Positions 6,001 to 7,586 of a stretch of 7,586 bases of DNA are shown one piece after another. Within the stretch, counting starts at the first letter, position 1, and each line of letters begins with the position of its first letter. The position numbers and the translations under genes were made by a program. The stretch lies in the NCBI GenBank assembly GCA_026391235.1, contig JAPLDV010000207.1:1-7586 (forward strand), in the 5' to 3' direction. Under the pieces are notes generated by a model. The model worked only from the letters and a program-made list of their open reading frames with translations, made no database searches and was not told where the DNA came from. The stretch comes from Bacteroidia bacterium (lineage in GTDB: Bacteria; Bacteroidota; Bacteroidia; Bacteroidales; UBA12481).

Positions 6001-7454
6001 GTCGGAGCTGATTTCTCAACTCCCAGAAATGGCAACAGCCGCACAGCATCCAAAGAAAGAAACAGGCTCCCGCCCGCCTCCACATATCTTTTCAGCGACC
6101 GGATCGTCTGCACCGAAGTATCCGAAGCAGTCAAAACTGTATCTGATTTATGATACCAAACTACCCTGCAATCCTCTGGCCCCCTGATCTTTTCCAATCC
6201 CTTAAAATCCACCTCCTGCACCTGCAACTCCTTCTGCCCCTGCAAATACTCTAAAGCCGCCTTCTGCTCTGGCTCTCCCCCGGTACTCAAAAAACCAACT
6301 TTCGCGATCTTCCCGACTGGAGACGCATGTGATGGAGACGCAGGTGATGGAGACGCATTTAATGCGTCTCTACGTCTTCTGTCTTCCGTCTGAACGGCAT
6401 CCTCCCAATTCACCACATATCGCCACCAATTGTTAAGGTGCCCGTCTGCCGCATTGATTCCTTCGAAATGCGGAATATGGGTGAACCACCAGCTCATGTA
6501 TCCCTCGTGCGAGCATTGCCACTCGGTGCAATCCACCGTCCGGGTCATTTCACTTTTTATATCAGGATAAAAGTTCCAGCCATCGGCACAGGAGGTGACG
6601 GGGGTTTTATTGATCCAGTCGTAATCATGACTGCCATTCGGCGGGAAGTGTATGTTCCCGATATTTGCCAGGCCCGGATGTGTTTTTTCAAAACGGGTAT
6701 AGTTCTCCCAGTTGTTGGGGGCCGGTGCATCCTTTTCCCACCGTCCGTAAAGATGCCACATTACAGATTCGAACCGGTGGCCGTAGCTTTCAAGCGCCAG
6801 CGACATTTTCCGTTCGTAATTGAGCCCCATCACCACCAGGAGCTTTTCATTCGTGGTAGTTGTTGTTGGATCGGAGTTGAGCCAGAATCCGGTTTTCCCG
6901 CAATAATTTGATTCCCACATGCCACCATAAGGAAACGACCATACCCATACCTCGTTGATCTCATCGCGGTCGCGCATCCTGTCGAATCCATAATGCTCCA
7001 CAAACCGCTTATAATCGAAGTGGGTACCTATTTCCTTCAATGTTTTCCAGTCGGGTTCCATCAGCAACCTCACCATCTCAGTCATCCCAACCGGTTGATT
7101 GTTATCGTTGCGGTTCGAAAAAAGCAGGGTGTCATCGATTATCTTAACTACCTCATATTGAACTGTTCCATTACTAATCTTCTCCAGTGCGGCTTCATAT
7201 TCATTGCTTAGTTCGCGTGGATCGTTCCACATGAAAGTACGGTTCGGGGTTTTCAGCACTTCATGCATCTTTTTGCCACCGTACTGTGGCAAAGAAGGGT
7301 CCTGGACGACGACGGCGACTTTGATCTTTATCGGGTTGTCGGTTTTCAGTTGTCCAAAAACAGACGAAGGGAAGAAGAAGGCACAAGGCACAAGGCTCAG
7401 GGTGCAGGTACGAATAAAGAAAGAAGGCACAAGGCGCAAGGGATGAAGTTTCAT
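3090..7454 (-). CDS. Secreted three-module protein ending in a GDE/GH133-like six-hairpin glycosidase
   Basis: 1454 residues. Residues 1-35 form a signal peptide (MKLHPLRLVP..., hydrophobic core, SSVFG before Gln35). Module 1 (about 36-355) is unassigned and rich in Trp, Tyr and Cys. Its landmarks are EVWVWSFPYGGMWES (168-182) and NYERKMSLALESYGHR (212-227); I recall similar NYER...GHR blocks in other large secreted proteins but cannot name a family. A repeat-derived linker (359-379) leads to module 2 (about 382-605), a flavodoxin/class I glutamine-amidotransferase-like fold with YVEAGGSLFLS and LGKGKILAVG but no obvious nucleophile Cys. Module 3 (about 606-1290) has a beta-sandwich, then an (alpha/alpha)6 barrel: GYAWYFGRDAVW (934-945), YDAADATPLY (988-997), HGWEEGG with E1049/E1050 as likely acid, GGYHTGSVWPLFTGW (from 1177), and YIEEVLHG with E1225/E1226 as likely base. 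This resembles glycogen-debranching/GH133 enzymes; the substrate is unknown. A beta-rich tail follows. No type IX sorting domain is seen. ATG at 7479 is an alternative start. Confidence 0.88.
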   Translation of the reverse strand: MKLHPLRLVPSFFIRTCTLSLVPCAFFFPSSVFGQLKTDNPIKIKVAVVVQDPSLPQYGGKKMHEVLKTPNRTFMWNDPRELSNEYEAALEKISNGTVQYEVVKIIDDTLLFSNRNDNNQPVGMTEMVRLLMEPDWKTLKEIGTHFDYKRFVEHYGFDRMRDRDEINEVWVWSFPYGGMWESNYCGKTGFWLNSDPTTTTTNEKLLVVMGLNYERKMSLALESYGHRFESVMWHLYGRWEKDAPAPNNWENYTRFEKTHPGLANIGNIHFPPNGSHDYDWINKTPVTSCADGWNFYPDIKSEMTRTVDCTEWQCSHEGYMSWWFTHIPHFEGINAADGHLNNWWRYVVNWEDAVQTEDRRRRDALNASPSPASPSHASPVGKIAKVGFLSTGGEPEQKAALEYLQGQKELQVQEVDFKGLEKIRGPEDCRVVWYHKSDTVLTASDTSVQTIRSLKRYVEAGGSLFLSLDAVRLLPFLGVEKSAPTVDYTELKDEGNGRKLGLHGFRSHPVFDGLLGGVYSYAPKKDVKVRRVGYFGTVVPQGKVVAVDWAYIFIYEDSKLITEYNLGKGKILAVGAYLYFNQPNYNRAHLEKFTSNVFTYLTGNRSETPVRYWDFEPGKVVASEFSSPDCTRGAPVRWEVTPNPIALTNPKGAKNMWDIAGERMVLMGKEAGGIDEVWAHPFMAIRDYEISVQFPRNSKLIRLNELTPKIDVGPESFIRTYQIDNKIIKEVITCHPTDGTAVIHYEYTGSEPVEINISFKSNQRFMWPYSEKVTGAIKYGWDKGLNGWVIQNKAGDFVSVIGVNRSVKDQKASSGESLIVGAGMTVSLNGSESMDVVLATSATGLTEAISAYRRAMLDPKAVYMASVGNSKSLFNGKLSITSPDAEFNTGYKWAVVGTDRFIVNTPGVGRSLVAGYATTDYGWKGGHKVNGRPGYAWYFGRDAVWSSFAVLDYGDFDRVKTVLELFSKYQDISGKIYHELTTSGIAHYDAADATPLYIALAGKYLHHSGDTALIRKEWPAIKKAIDFCFSTDTDGDHLIENTQQGHGWEEGGDLYGTHTTQYMVSCWAEALKQAAYMAKYIGLPDLAGKYENEAAIVLEKLNTNFWNPDTKFFNHGLYKDGTYLAEPSVMTSIPVYWGQISDSAKVRNVVEQLASCNFTTDWGTRIVSEKAKFFAPGGYHTGSVWPLFTGWAALGDYASGNSAQGYSKMMSNLLVYKNWSLGYIEEVLHGTQYKYFGVCRHQAWSETMVLQPAIEGMLGLDPDAMNNTLGLSLSFPFDWDSVSVENIRLGENSFNLKLLRTPQTTDLYFLNGRPQAAPASPLNVLLDLSLAAGTEVNKVIVDGQPVPFKRVPAGIELNITAAESSHIEIRHSGGIAVLPLVYHPAPGDSSTGLKIIRDELIGGKYTVRVEGLSESKGKIRLIKSGKVIEHEFTFPQSKEKYIQLDLLFVAPKYP
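3502..3522. repeat. GC-rich palindrome inside the C-terminal tail of the large gene
   Basis: Inverted repeat GGGCGGC (3503-3509), 5-nt loop TTGCG, GCCGCCC (3515-3521). In the host gene it encodes GRPQAAPA (about residues 1311-1318), a Pro/Ala-rich interruption between two strand-like segments, DLYFLN and SPLNVLLDL. Sequences of the kind GGGCGGC-short loop-GCCGCCC next to CCCCT are, as far as I recall, a common dispersed palindrome type in environmental bacterial genomes. Only one copy is in the window, so calling it a member of a repeat family is an inference. Confidence 0.45.
6318..6374. repeat. GAGACGC repeat, copy 2: three 15-bp tandem units plus palindrome, in frame inside the large gene
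   Basis: Three 15-bp direct repeats run TGGAGACGCATGTGA (6318-6332), TGGAGACGCAGGTGA (6333-6347) and TGGAGACGCATTTAA (6348-6362). The last merges into a 21-bp palindrome with arms GAGACGCATT (6350-6359) and AATGCGTCTC (6361-6370) around a central T, followed by TACG. On the minus strand this translates as R-R-D-A-L-N-A-S-P and two further pentapeptides S-P/H-A-S-P (residues 361-379), a flexible linker between modules 1 and 2. Each unit is five codons, so unit gain or loss keeps the frame. The palindrome and flanks match the copy at 3055-3094. Confidence 0.9.
7375..7441. repeat. Pair of 21-bp AAGGCACAAGG direct repeats forming most of the signal-peptide coding region
   Basis: Two 21-bp copies at 7375-7395 and 7421-7441 both begin AAGAAGGCACAAGGC and differ at a single base (CACAAGG versus CGCAAGG at the end). 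Each copy contains an internal tandem of CAAGG units. The 46-bp period is not a multiple of three, so the copies are read in different frames on the minus strand, giving LRLVPSF and SLVPCAFF, both hydrophobic. A 10-bp inverted match, GTGCCTTCTT, lies upstream at 7491-7500, and AAGGCGCAAG recurs at 3041-3050 beyond the gene's 3' end. Confidence 0.8.
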
Positions 7455-7586
7455 AGCGGACGTAATAAGGGTGATAAACATACATAATAAGTGCCTTCTT
7501 ACACACACATCATAAAAATCAAGGCCCGCAGACGTACCTTCGAGTAAGTAAACGAGCGCGTAGCTCACTATGTGTAATAAACAACC
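7455..7586 (-). promoter_or_regulatory. Upstream region of the large secreted gene, weak promoter signal
   Basis: 132 bases with no other supported gene. On the minus strand TATGTTTA (plus 7475-7482) is one mismatch from the -7 consensus TAnnTTTG and would place the transcript start about 15 nt before the ATG at 7454. No TTG occurs at the right -33 distance. No Shine-Dalgarno precedes the ATG. If this promoter is used, the upstream in-frame ATG at 7479-7481 would lie inside the -7 box and could not be the start, which favours 7454. Confidence 0.25.

Noticed and set aside
6318..6362. Tandem 15-bp units as a CRISPR-like array
   Set aside because: The units are directly adjacent with no spacers and lie inside a coding sequence; no cas gene is present.
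6848..6870. Five consecutive Thr codons in module 1
   Set aside because: A short Thr run with mixed codons in a likely surface loop; not unusual enough to report as a repeat.
7261..7506. 81-codon minus-strand frame rich in Cys, Pro and Leu through the AAGGCACAAGG repeats
   Set aside because: It is the out-of-frame reading of the repeat within the start of the large gene; the hydrophobic composition comes from the repeat.
7455..7568. Longer start of the large gene at GTG 7566-7568 or ATG 7479-7481
   Set aside because: The extra residues from GTG do not look like an export signal and would bury the hydrophobic core. The ATG at 7479 remains possible but overlaps the -7-like motif; 7454 gives a compact signal peptide with lysine at position 2.

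Overview
The window looks like an accessory region from a member of the Bacteroidota, probably an uncultured or environmental one. The reasons are indirect. Promoter-like motifs resemble the Bacteroidota consensus (TAnnTTTG around -7, TTTG around -33). Most starts lack a Shine-Dalgarno. Both exported proteins have signal peptides whose likely cleavage site is followed by Gln. The large secreted carbohydrate-active protein and the small orphan outer-membrane barrel also fit. No rRNA, tRNA, CRISPR array, transposase or integrase was found.

Left part (1-2292): two drug-export systems diverge from a 76-bp intergenic region. On the minus strand is the N-terminal 205 residues of an EmrB/QacA-type (DHA2) major facilitator exporter, cut by the window edge. 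On the plus strand is a translationally coupled ABC-2 exporter of the DrrAB type: an ATPase followed by a six-helix permease, overlapping by ATGA. No regulator is visible.

Middle (2293-3089): a strong GC hairpin with a T-tract on the minus strand ends the minus-strand transcription unit of a small secreted beta-barrel protein. That gene has a good Bacteroidota-type promoter (TTG, 20 nt, TAATATTG) and a leader of about 90 nt.

Right part (3090-7454, minus strand): one very large gene of 1454 codons for a secreted three-module protein. It has an N-terminal module I cannot assign, a flavodoxin-like/class I glutamine-amidotransferase-like module, and a C-terminal six-hairpin glycosidase of the glycogen-debranching (GDE/GH133-like) type.

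The most unusual feature is that short dispersed-type repeats sit inside this gene at its least constrained points. A GC-rich direct repeat forms much of the signal peptide. A palindromic GAGACGC repeat with three 15-bp tandem units forms the linker between modules 1 and 2. A third palindrome lies in the C-terminal beta-rich tail. A second copy of the GAGACGC palindrome spans the 3' end of the gene and supplies its stop codon. The gene reads as an open frame that has absorbed several intergenic-type repeats in frame.
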